DNA from: Sulfurovaceae bacterium
GTDB taxonomy: Bacteria > Campylobacterota > Campylobacteria > Campylobacterales > Sulfurovaceae
Assembly (NCBI GenBank): GCA_029933395.1
Contig: JAOZOG010000026.1
Location: 12,470 to 17,676 of the forward strand
Direction of reading: 5' to 3'
DNA length: 5,207 nucleotides
The stretch's first letter is position 1. Each line of letters begins with the position of its first letter. Position numbers and translations under genes: made by a program. The notes below the pieces were generated by a model that worked only from the letters and a program-made list of their open reading frames with translations, had not been told where the DNA came from and did not search any database. Below are positions 1 through 5,207 of the stretch, in pieces.

Positions 1-1436
1 TCTTTGGCCAGCCTCTGCGCCTCTTTCGGATGTATCGATTTCTGTTCAGGAAGTTTCGTTCTCGGTTCGAACGGTTTCGTGGGAGGAGACACTTTCGCCT
101 GTTCGGCATACGCATCTCTCTGCGCCTGTCTGTATACGGGATTCTCGACGAGATCGATCGTGCTTTCGTCCGTAATCTTTTCCCCGGGCTTCACTCTCCG
201 TTCGGACAGCAGGCGTTCGGATTCCGTGACGTATGGAATCTCGTCGCCTTCTTTCAACTTGGATCGGCGCATGACGGAGTCGATCATCTCCTGGCGATAG
301 AACTCTTTGAGTTTGTCGTCCTTCATGATCTCGTTCGCGGCCTTCCTGAACGGAGCCTGCACGCCTATTCTCTCCGGCTCTTTGATTTTGCCGGTGACAG
401 GAGCACCTTCATCCATGGCGTAGGAACCACCCATGTCGTCGGTGGCTTTGTACGGAATGCCTGCATCTTCCATCATTTCGTTTATGATCTTGTTTCGAAG
501 ATATCTGTCGTCGGTTTTCAAACGTTCTATCGTTTCGAGGGCTTTGTCAGCGGTAGCTATCTCGTCCATCGAAATCGCACTGTCTATGGTCTGTCTCAAC
601 TGCTGAACCTCATCCAGTGGTTCCGCAAACCCTCCGGATATGATGTCTTCGTCTACTGCAGGCGCAGGCTTGCCTTTCAGATTGTCTTTGATTCGGCGCA
701 GTTCCATGACCTCCCTGGCCTTCTTCTGCGCCATGCCTTCCAGCCCCTGCTTCGTCGGCTCCATGGCAAGTTCGACTTCCGGCGGAACACCGGTGCCTCC
801 TCCAAGGGAACCACGCTGAATGGTTTTGTATGCACGATACCCTCCGAATGGAAGGCCGAACAGGGCGGCAATGGCTCCCTCGACCATAGCCTCTTCATGG
901 CTTTTGTTCAGCATCCTCGAGATCGTATAGTCCGCCGCACCCCAGTTCGCCATGGTTTTTGGAATGGCCGCGAGACCTTTTCCATACGTTCCCATGCGAA
1001 GCGTCGGAACCACATAGGCGGCCATCTCCGGAACGGCATAGGCCCCACCGCGAAGAGGTTGTGTCGACACTTCGTTCCAGAGCTTCTCTTCCGCTTTGCG
1101 TCTGGCTATATCTTTTTCCGCCTGTTTGACTATGGCGGGCTTCTGCGCCGGTGGTTCCATGCCCATAGCATCCATGGCCCAGTCGGTACCGGTATCGAAA
1201 GCCATCGTGATATTGTCGAGCACGGAACCAGTGCCCTCGACAAGGTCGGTCCACACGCCCTGTCTTGCGAGAAGCTCACCAGCCTTGGCGGCCTCTTCGG
1301 GCGTGAGTTCCGGTCTGTCTATAGTCTTTTGTCTGGATGGGATTATTCCGCCAAAGGGAGAGAGTGTCTGGCCAGGAAGGGAGCCACCCTTCGCGGCGGG
1401 AGTCGGCATCCCAAGCTCTTCGAGATAGCTGGCCAT
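1..1436 (-). CDS. Large virion-associated protein, N-terminal 478 residues (partial; candidate internal/ejection protein)
   Basis: An uninterrupted minus-strand reading frame runs from ATG at 1436 to the left edge, giving 478 codons with no stop; the C-terminus lies outside the window. The start is supported by a GAGGT Shine-Dalgarno site (1443-1447) six bases upstream, inside the end of the preceding gene, whose stop is only 4 nt away. The protein begins MASYLEELGMPTPAAKGG. Residues 128-165 and 184-206 are Gly/Ala-rich and fairly hydrophobic (for example AIAALFGLPFGGY) and could be amphipathic or membrane-active. Residues 228-325 are charged and helix-prone, and the rest is hydrophilic with many Lys/Glu and Pro. 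I recognise no catalytic motif, neither a lytic transglycosylase nor an RNA polymerase signature, in the visible part. Its place at the end of a structural cluster after smaller helical proteins resembles large internal proteins such as T7 gp16 or N4 gp50. That comparison rests on context only. Confidence 0.85.
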   Translation of the reverse strand, partial: MASYLEELGMPTPAAKGGSLPGQTLSPFGGIIPSRQKTIDRPELTPEEAAKAGELLARQGVWTDLVEGTGSVLDNITMAFDTGTDWAMDAMGMEPPAQKPAIVKQAEKDIARRKAEEKLWNEVSTQPLRGGAYAVPEMAAYVVPTLRMGTYGKGLAAIPKTMANWGAADYTISRMLNKSHEEAMVEGAIAALFGLPFGGYRAYKTIQRGSLGGGTGVPPEVELAMEPTKQGLEGMAQKKAREVMELRRIKDNLKGKPAPAVDEDIISGGFAEPLDEVQQLRQTIDSAISMDEIATADKALETIERLKTDDRYLRNKIINEMMEDAGIPYKATDDMGGSYAMDEGAPVTGKIKEPERIGVQAPFRKAANEIMKDDKLKEFYRQEMIDSVMRRSKLKEGDEIPYVTESERLLSERRVKPGEKITDESTIDLVENPVYRQAQRDAYAEQAKVSPPTKPFEPRTKLPEQKSIHPKEAQRLAK

Positions 1437-1440
1437 GTCG

Positions 1441-2478
1441 CTACCTCAAATCGAAGAGTTTTGAAAGGAAACCTCGATCGTCCTGTGGTTTCGTAACATT
1501 TTCGTCTACGATCTGGACATCGGAACCCCACGGCATATATCGATATGCAAACGGGCGATCTGCAACTTTCGCACGGCCTTTGTTCAGGAGATAACGAACC
1601 TTCTCGTCATCCGGAAGCGCCGCAAACTGTGCGCGTTCTTCATCGGTAAGAGCCTGTTCGACACTGTTGAGCCATGCCATCTCCTTGTCTCCGAGATCGA
1701 CATCTTCGACGAGATTGGACTTCGCCAGACCTTTCTCGTAGATACCCTTTTTGTATTCCTCCGGAGCTGTAGCCCACTCGATGCCCTTCTGAATATATGC
1801 CTGGTTCGATGGGCTCTCTCTTCCGGCTTTGACGACCTGCTGGCTGACATCGAAAGGAATGTAGCCTTTCTGGAGAGCCTCCGCCTTTGGAACATAATGT
1901 ACGTTGCCTTCTTTGTCCACATAGGCTTTCGGCTGTTTTGCCTCTGCGAGTTTCGCGGCCTGGTTCGCCTGGAACTGTCTGTCTGCAAGGTTTCTGGACG
2001 CCCTGCTCGAAATGATCTGTTCTCCAAGCAGTGCCTCTTGCAAAGGAGCCAGTTTTGCCTGGCGCTCTTCTGCGAGGTTCTTGAAGCCGAGTTCCGCAAG
2101 TTGGTTCTCGCGGTTCCATTGCGCCTGATCTTTTGCGAGCTCCTGTGCGACATCCGCACGCTTCTCCTGCCTGCTCTGCAATGATCGCGTAAGAAGATTT
2201 CCGAAATTCTGTACGGCAGATTCCGTGGTTCTGTTCAGAAGCGGAGCCGCCTGCTGATAGGCTTTCCCGGGATCGCTCAAGTCGAGCTTTCCGGAACCAA
2301 GCAGGTCCATGAGTTTGTTCTGGTTGGAGATTCGTGCGCTCCGGTCGAGCCCTGCGCCAATGGCCTCGAGAGGGCTTCCCATCTGTCGGTAGCCCTGTAC
2401 GAGTCCTCCCCATGTAGCGTTCGGCATTCTCGGAGCCGTGAACATCCCTCGTTCTTGTGGATTGAAATCGAGTGCCAT
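1441..2478 (-). CDS. Helical structural protein, 345 aa (candidate internal virion/DNA-ejection protein)
   Basis: This complete 345-codon gene starts at ATG 2478 behind a strong AAAGGAG site (2484-2490), five bases upstream and overlapping the stop of the previous gene, and ends with TAG at 1441. The N-terminal 80 residues are Gly/Pro-containing (MALDFNPQERGMFTAPRMPN). Residues about 83-183 form a long stretch rich in Ala, Gln, Glu, Leu and Arg with almost no Pro or Gly, so a long helix or coiled coil is likely. The C-terminal part (185-345) is mixed, with PFAYRYMPWGSDVQIVDENV near residue 309 and a short hydrophobic end (GFLSKLFDLR). No signal peptide or transmembrane segment is evident. I do not recognise a named family. 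Size, helical character and position between a small Gly-rich protein and a large protein suggest an internal virion protein ejected with DNA (as T7 gp15 or P22 gp20), but a tail component is equally possible from sequence alone. Confidence 0.9.
   Translation of the reverse strand: MALDFNPQERGMFTAPRMPNATWGGLVQGYRQMGSPLEAIGAGLDRSARISNQNKLMDLLGSGKLDLSDPGKAYQQAAPLLNRTTESAVQNFGNLLTRSLQSRQEKRADVAQELAKDQAQWNRENQLAELGFKNLAEERQAKLAPLQEALLGEQIISSRASRNLADRQFQANQAAKLAEAKQPKAYVDKEGNVHYVPKAEALQKGYIPFDVSQQVVKAGRESPSNQAYIQKGIEWATAPEEYKKGIYEKGLAKSNLVEDVDLGDKEMAWLNSVEQALTDEERAQFAALPDDEKVRYLLNKGRAKVADRPFAYRYMPWGSDVQIVDENVTKPQDDRGFLSKLFDLR
1443..1447 (-). promoter_or_regulatory. Ribosome binding site GAGGT for the large left-edge gene
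   Basis: GAGGT lies six bases before ATG 1436 and overlaps the TAG stop of the 345-residue gene by one base. It fixes the start of the partial left-edge gene and suggests translational coupling. It is the only site in the window that is not of the AAAGGA type, so this gene may be translated at a different level from its neighbours. Confidence 0.7.
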
Positions 2479-2489
2479 GTCGGCTCCTT

Positions 2490-2972
2490 TTAGAAGTTGA
2501 GTTGCTGACGTTTTTCCTGTTCAGCAACATATCTGTTGTATGCGTCTTCCGCCATCCGCTGTTGCTGTTCAAGAGCCTGCTTCATCCCCTCGAGAGCTTT
2601 GCTCTGGTTGCTGACGCTCCACAGTCTCCCGCCTGTGTTCAGAAGATTCGTGAACTGTTCGTTCGTCAAGCCTCCCCACAGATTGTCGAAAGTGTCTCCG
2701 AACAAAGAGCCTCCTCCTGACACGGAACCAATGGAGGGGGTTGACGGCGTTGTATATGCAGAGGTAGAAATATCTGCAGTATTCTGAAAGTTCGGCATCA
2801 TCACCCCGGGAACCGCTTCCGTTCCTGTGAGATTGTCCTTCATCAGATTCGTGCTCAACGACGGATTCAACTCCATCGTCCCCATAGGGTTCATGGAACC
2901 TCCGCCTCCGCCAAAAGGCATCCCTCCAATAAAGTCACCGACTCCGCCTACGAAACTGTCCCAAAGACTCAT
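2490..2972 (-). CDS. Small Gly-rich structural protein with helical C-terminus, 160 aa
   Basis: This gene starts at ATG 2972, preceded by AAAGGA (2979-2984) at six-base spacing, with the Shine-Dalgarno site overlapping the TGA of the previous gene; it stops with TAA at 2490. The N-terminus (MSLWDSFVGGVGDFIGGMPF, then five Gly in a row) is a short hydrophobic, glycine-rich segment that could be membrane-interacting. The middle (residues 40-100) is low-complexity, rich in Thr/Ser/Pro/Gly. Residues 120-160 are a Gln/Glu/Ala-rich helix ending QEKRQQLNF, probably a coiled coil. Short phage proteins with a WDxFxGGxGDFIGG-like head and a helical tail are common just before large internal proteins, and T7 gp14 has a broadly similar layout, so a small ejection protein is a reasonable guess. 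No family match can be claimed from reading alone, and a head-tail role remains possible. Confidence 0.88.
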   Translation of the reverse strand: MSLWDSFVGGVGDFIGGMPFGGGGGSMNPMGTMELNPSLSTNLMKDNLTGTEAVPGVMMPNFQNTADISTSAYTTPSTPSIGSVSGGGSLFGDTFDNLWGGLTNEQFTNLLNTGGRLWSVSNQSKALEGMKQALEQQQRMAEDAYNRYVAEQEKRQQLNF

Positions 2973-2983
2973 TCTTTATCCTT

Positions 2984-3472
2984 TCAGTCCTCCACTATCT
3001 CCACGATGTAACGGCGAACTTCTCTGCTCATGTGAGCACCGACGTTTCCGTTCTCGCTGATGGCGTGGGGATCATAATAGTGTTCGATCTTCGAAGCGTT
3101 TCGAAGATGTTCGATCATGCCTACAGGGAGTGAAATCTTCTCGCCGGGCTGAAACTCAACCGTGTAAAGATTGATGGAAGCGAAGATGCTACCCTCTTTC
3201 GGGTCACGACTGTGGACGATGCATGTCTTGTATTCACCGAGTTGCGGATGGATTCGTTTGCCGGTCTCTTTGTCCACCTGCACCGTGGCTCCAGGCCGTT
3301 CGGTCTTGGGGTCGTAGAGTCCGCTCTCCTCGATCCTGTCTACCAGGGTCTTGTTCGTATCCTTCTTGTCATACTCGATGCCGAGAGCATCACACAGCTC
3401 GTGCAATTCAGCCTTGTTGAAGAACTTCAGCGGTTTGCGCTTCATATTCGTGGAAGTCGTTGCCGTTCCCAT
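2984..3472 (-). CDS. SAP/HeH-like domain structural accessory protein, 162 aa
   Basis: This gene starts at ATG 3472 with AAAAGGA (3479-3485) six bases upstream; the internal Met10 has no such site, so Met1 is preferred. It ends with TGA at 2984. Residues about 17-51 (FFNKAELHELCDALGIEY, then NKTLVDRI) fit the helix-extended loop-helix pattern of SAP/HeH/LEM-like motifs: an 'ELxxLCxxLGI' helix, a short loop and a 'TLVDRI' helix. Such motifs often bind nucleic acid and also occur in phage head-completion and structural proteins. Residues about 80-135 form a second region (CIVHSRDPKEGSIFASIN, then QPGEKISLPVGMIEHLRNA), with the 'GExxxLPxGxxxxLRNA' ending that I associate with small proteins encoded near N4-gp56 capsid genes; I could not confirm this by search. 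Likely a virion or packaging accessory protein; exact role unknown. Confidence 0.9.
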   Translation of the reverse strand: MGTATTSTNMKRKPLKFFNKAELHELCDALGIEYDKKDTNKTLVDRIEESGLYDPKTERPGATVQVDKETGKRIHPQLGEYKTCIVHSRDPKEGSIFASINLYTVEFQPGEKISLPVGMIEHLRNASKIEHYYDPHAISENGNVGAHMSREVRRYIVEIVED

Positions 3473-3493
3473 TTCTTATCCTTTTGTTTTTTT

Positions 3494-3504
3494 GGGGATA
3501 CCCC
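3494..3504. repeat. Short dyad GGGG-ATA-CCCC next to the larger hairpin
   Basis: A 4-bp G/C stem with a 3-base loop sits five bases from the 9-bp inverted repeat, between it and the ribosome binding site of the next gene. On the minus strand it is followed by an A-run, not T. By itself it is weak and could be chance, but the pair of hairpins in tandem in the only gap of this size makes a transcript-level role plausible. Confidence 0.4.
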
Positions 3505-3509
3505 CTATC

Positions 3510-3529
3510 GGAACCACCGGGGTGGTTCC
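3510..3529. repeat. Perfect 9-bp inverted repeat, GGAACCACC-GG-GGTGGTTCC
   Basis: The two arms are exact reverse complements (3510-3518 and 3521-3529) with two bases between them; a transcript would probably form an 8-bp stem with a 4-base loop. Each arm carries one copy of the heptamer GGAACCA/TGGTTCC that is strongly over-represented in the window. The site lies about 8 nt after the stop codon of the knob-domain gene. Possible roles are an RNA-processing or stability hairpin, a weak attenuator, or a protein-binding dyad. No U-tract follows, so an intrinsic terminator is not supported. Confidence 0.85.
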
Positions 3530-3537
3530 TGTAAGGG

Positions 3538-3867
3538 TTACGCCCATGCGCCCCATGGAGCGCCGTCTGCCGCAGAGCCCGGCTTGTATCGCGTAGCGAA
3601 TACAGTGGCCGAACCGTCCGTTCCGTTGAACGTCTGGCACCGCACTTTGTTTCCGTTTACCGTAGTCACGAGAGTGGTGATGAACCCCTGCGTGGCTCCG
3701 GAGGGAAGGTTCGTGCTGGTAGCGCTTTCCACCCACACCGTCACTCCGCCATCGAGGAGATCGTCACAATCTCCCTGATAGACGTTGACGGTCAGGGCTT
3801 CGGCGAGAACCATCCGAAGTTCTTCCCAGGTGCTCATTTCATTGAGCTTTTCACCGGTAATTGCCAT
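3538..3867 (-). CDS. Pyocin-knob-like domain protein, 109 aa (candidate head decoration/fibre)
   Basis: This gene starts at ATG 3867 with AAAGGA (3874-3879) six bases upstream, 21 nt after the capsid gene, and ends with TAA at 3538. Residues 1-30 form a short helical leader (LNEMSTWEELRMVLAEAL). Residues about 31-109 follow the pyocin-knob pattern of phage and R-pyocin fibres: a 'DDLLDGGVTVWVES' opening strand, then 'TNLPSGATQGFITTLV', then 'VRCQTFNGTDGSATVFATRY' and a final 'WGAW' (Trp105, Trp108). The domain ends almost exactly at the C-terminus. In other proteins this fold is usually a repeated module in long tail fibres; here it stands alone directly after the capsid gene. That position is typical of head decoration, cement or head-fibre proteins. 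Knob resemblance is from reading the pattern, and the capsid-surface role is inferred from position. A short tail appendage is the main alternative. Confidence 0.9.
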   Translation of the reverse strand: MAITGEKLNEMSTWEELRMVLAEALTVNVYQGDCDDLLDGGVTVWVESATSTNLPSGATQGFITTLVTTVNGNKVRCQTFNGTDGSATVFATRYKPGSAADGAPWGAWA

Positions 3868-3888
3868 AGCCTGTCCTTTCAGCTCCGA

Positions 3889-4947
3889 TTAAGAAATCGG
3901 TACATAATCATAGTAGTGCTTCTGCGTAGAGTCTTCGATTCCGGCAGTACACTCGCCTCGGATCAACCATGCCTCGTTGAGGATGGCACAACCGGCGATG
4001 GCTTTCCAGCCGATGGTTCCATACTGGTTCAGCGGGTCTTCCGCACCTGCGGAACCAAGAGGCTTAACGATTGTCTGGATACCCTTCTTGCCACGCAGAG
4101 TCGTAGTCGCATATGCGTCTTTGCCCATGAAGTAGCTGATGTATACGTTGACATCGTTTCCGCCGCCATCGTCCGTAGGGATCGGAGCGTTGTTCGTAGA
4201 TTCGATAACACGGAAGTCACCGACGGAACCAACCTCGTCCTCGATCGCCTTGGAGTAGTCGGAATACGTTTCTACGTTTTTCCAGCCCACGAGATCACGG
4301 AGGTCTTCCACGACTTCCGGAGACGTAATACCGATGTACGCAGAGCGGATAGGCTGTGTTCCGATAGAAGTAGAGCCTGTGATAACGCTCTTGAACTTCA
4401 TCGCACGCTGGTTCTTCAGCTTGACGGCCATGATCTTGAAATCGTTGGTCGTGAACTTCTTTTTGCCAGCCGCGACTTCCTGGCGGCTCGTAGCGCCGTC
4501 CGCATACACGACGTTGGTTCCGCCGCGCAGAGCATCGCGTCGAATCGTATCGATCGTGATGGAAGCCTGGTCTCCGAGGATGTCCAGGAAAGATGCCTGG
4601 ATGTTGTCGAAATCGTAGAGATCGAGCTCGTCGGTATAGACGATGTAGTCTCCGTAATGCGCTACCGCATACTCGACTTCTTCACGGACGATTTTGTTCG
4701 GTCGCTTGATGTTGGAACCATCGTATTCAGCGATCGGAGTAGTCGCGGGAAGAATGTTTTTGTATCGGTAGGCGAATGCGCTCTTCGCGTTGCTGTTCGC
4801 CGGAATCGTGCGTGTCTGCCCGAATCGGTCGAAGACCTGGTTGTCAACTGCCCGTCGAAGCAGTTTTCGGTCGTATACCGCCTGTACCTTGCTGGACAGG
4901 AAACTTCCGGTATCCATTACCGGGGTTCGGTCTATAAGTCCTGACAT
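3889..4947 (-). CDS. Major capsid protein, N4-gp56 family
   Basis: This 352-residue protein forms the icosahedral shell. It starts at ATG 4947 behind AAAAGGA (4955-4961) with an A-rich seven-base spacer; the site overlaps the stop of the upstream gene. It ends with TAA at 3889. Family hallmarks in order are: an early region with a basic 'DRKLLRRAVDNQVFDRFGQ' segment; 'AHYGDYIVYTDELDLYDFD', then 'DILGDQASITIDTIRRDALRGGTN', the characteristic helix of this group (residues about 93-145); 'SAYIGITSPEVVEDLRDL', the conserved 'xxHPxxxxDLR'-like block; and a C-terminal 'RGKKGIQTIVKPLGSAG' followed by 'GTIGWKAIAGCAILNEAWLI'. These match the N4-gp56 capsid family (TIGR04387), an HK97-fold group. Length is normal and no frame break is seen. 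The upstream scaffold candidate and the downstream decoration-like gene agree with a head-assembly role. Confidence 0.97.
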   Translation of the reverse strand: MSGLIDRTPVMDTGSFLSSKVQAVYDRKLLRRAVDNQVFDRFGQTRTIPANSNAKSAFAYRYKNILPATTPIAEYDGSNIKRPNKIVREEVEYAVAHYGDYIVYTDELDLYDFDNIQASFLDILGDQASITIDTIRRDALRGGTNVVYADGATSRQEVAAGKKKFTTNDFKIMAVKLKNQRAMKFKSVITGSTSIGTQPIRSAYIGITSPEVVEDLRDLVGWKNVETYSDYSKAIEDEVGSVGDFRVIESTNNAPIPTDDGGGNDVNVYISYFMGKDAYATTTLRGKKGIQTIVKPLGSAGAEDPLNQYGTIGWKAIAGCAILNEAWLIRGECTAGIEDSTQKHYYDYVPIS

Positions 4948-4954
4948 TTTTTAT

Positions 4955-4961
4955 TCCTTTT
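4955..4961 (-). promoter_or_regulatory. Ribosome binding site AAAAGGA of the capsid gene, overlapping the upstream stop
   Basis: AAAAGGA followed by ATAAAAA precedes ATG 4947. Its first two bases are part of the TAA of the upstream gene. The A-rich, unstructured spacer fits high expression of the capsid gene. The same AAAGGA core recurs at 3874-3879, 3479-3485, 2979-2984 and 2484-2490 before the following genes, at 5-6 base spacing. Confidence 0.75.
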
Positions 4962-5207
4962 ATTTGATTCTGCCTGACCGCACGGCTTCGTCGAACTCTT
5001 CGTCCGACATATCCCAAATCTGCTCGGCATCGTCGATGAAGCTCTGCTTCTTCGCCTTGCCCTTCGGGGGTGCCGCTTTTTCCCGGAGCCTTCGCTCCTT
5101 CTCGGTCAGCTCTCGTTTCTGCATACCGCGTGGTTCCGGCTGTTGCTGGGAACCGGCGATAAGCGCCTCTCCTATTTCCGTATAGTGGTCGAAGAAATTG
5201 CCGCCAT
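4960..5207 (-). CDS. C-terminal part of candidate scaffold/head-assembly protein (partial)
   Basis: A minus-strand frame enters at the right edge and ends with TAA at 4960, giving 81 visible residues; the N-terminus lies outside. It is very charged: a central block 'KRELTEKERRLREKAAPPKG' followed by KAKKQ and an acidic end (SFIDDAEQIWDMSDEEFDEAV, shortened here) closing with RSGRIK. Its stop is 12 nt before the capsid start, and the capsid Shine-Dalgarno overlaps this stop, so translation is probably coupled. Charged, helical proteins immediately before a major capsid gene are often scaffolds, whose basic and acidic C-terminal segments contact the coat. The alternative is the tail end of a portal or another head protein, since only the C-terminus is visible. 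An ATG at 5207 on this strand is in another frame that stops after 11 codons, so it is not this gene's start. Confidence 0.8.
   Translation of the reverse strand, partial: GGNFFDHYTEIGEALIAGSQQQPEPRGMQKRELTEKERRLREKAAPPKGKAKKQSFIDDAEQIWDMSDEEFDEAVRSGRIK

Larger units (their letters stand above)
3473..3537. other. Only sizeable intergenic gap (65 nt)
   Basis: This gap separates the knob-domain gene (TAA at 3538-3540) from the SAP-like gene (ATG at 3472). It holds, in minus-strand order, a 9-bp inverted repeat (3510-3529), a second small dyad GGGG-TAT-CCCC (3494-3504), an A-rich run (3486-3493, AAAAAAAC on the minus strand) and the Shine-Dalgarno site of the next gene. The A-run is on the transcribed-sense strand, so the usual GC hairpin plus U-tract of an intrinsic terminator is absent on the minus strand. 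On the plus strand the T-run precedes the hairpins instead of following them. I see no clear sigma70-type promoter. Confidence 0.7.

Noticed and set aside
30..1496. Plus-strand open frame of 488 codons
   Set aside because: It lies antisense to the left-edge gene, which has a Shine-Dalgarno site, a good start next to the upstream stop and normal protein composition. The plus-strand product is rich in Arg, Phe, His and Gly, as expected of an antisense shadow, and has no ribosome site.
1640..2572. Second minus-strand open frame of 310 codons overlapping the 345-residue gene
   Set aside because: It overlaps almost all of a well-supported gene in another frame, and its product is dominated by Arg, Gly, Ser and Thr typical of an out-of-frame read. 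The in-frame gene has the better ribosome site and spacing.
3486..3529. Intrinsic terminator in the 65-nt gap
   Set aside because: A hairpin is present, but on the minus strand it is followed by GATA, another dyad and an A-run rather than a U-tract; on the plus strand no T-run follows it.
3916..4944. Plus-strand open frame of 342 codons opposite the capsid gene
   Set aside because: The minus strand encodes a clear N4-gp56 capsid protein. The antisense frame stays open probably because codons such as TTA, CTA and TCA are rarely used in this gene; the product has unlikely composition (many Arg, Val and Asp) and no ribosome site.
1..5207. CRISPR arrays, tRNA or rRNA genes, insertion sequences
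   Set aside because: I saw no regularly spaced repeats, no tRNA-like cloverleaf and no transposase-like reading frame. The abundant heptamer is irregularly spaced and mostly inside coding sequence, so it is not an array.
5197..5207. ATG at 5207 on the minus strand as a gene start
   Set aside because: This frame meets a TAG after 11 codons; the long open frame through the edge is the one two bases further on.

Overview
The window is a stretch of a tailed-phage (or prophage) virion-structure module. Everything that looks coding lies on the minus strand, so transcription runs from the right edge (5207) to the left edge (1). Seven genes are packed end to end with gaps of 4 to 21 nt, except for one 65-nt gap. 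Both edges cut genes. The one firm family assignment is the major capsid protein of the N4-gp56 type, at the right. This family is found mainly in podoviruses and some related phages and prophages.

In transcription order: (1) 5207-4960, the C-terminal 81 residues of a charged protein directly before the capsid gene, a candidate scaffold or head-assembly protein; (2) 4947-3889, the N4-gp56 family major capsid protein; (3) 3867-3538, a 109-residue protein whose C-terminal two thirds look like a pyocin-knob domain, a fold usually seen in tail fibres; (4) a 65-nt gap with a strong 9-bp inverted repeat; (5) 3472-2984, a 162-residue protein with an N-terminal SAP/HeH-like helix-extended-loop-helix motif; (6) 2972-2490, a 160-residue protein with a Gly-rich N-terminus and a helical C-terminus; (7) 2478-1441, a 345-residue protein with a long Ala/Gln/Glu-rich helical middle; (8) 1436-1, the first 478 residues of a larger protein that runs off the left edge. 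Genes 6-8 have the size progression and low-complexity helical character of internal (DNA-ejection) virion proteins, but no motif proves this.

The host is uncertain. Base composition is moderate (roughly 50% G+C by eye), with regular use of AGA and ATA codons beside CGC/CGT. Shine-Dalgarno sites are nearly all AAAGGA, often with an A-rich spacer, which would fit a Campylobacterota-type or similar Gram-negative host; this is only a weak inference.

The most unusual signal is a short word, GGAACCA/TGGTTCC. It occurs 16 times in 5.2 kb on both strands and in several codon frames, where about 0.6 would be expected from equal base frequencies. The only inverted pair of this word forms the hairpin in the single sizeable intergenic gap. 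That resembles how DNA uptake sequences and other hyper-abundant words behave in some bacterial genomes.
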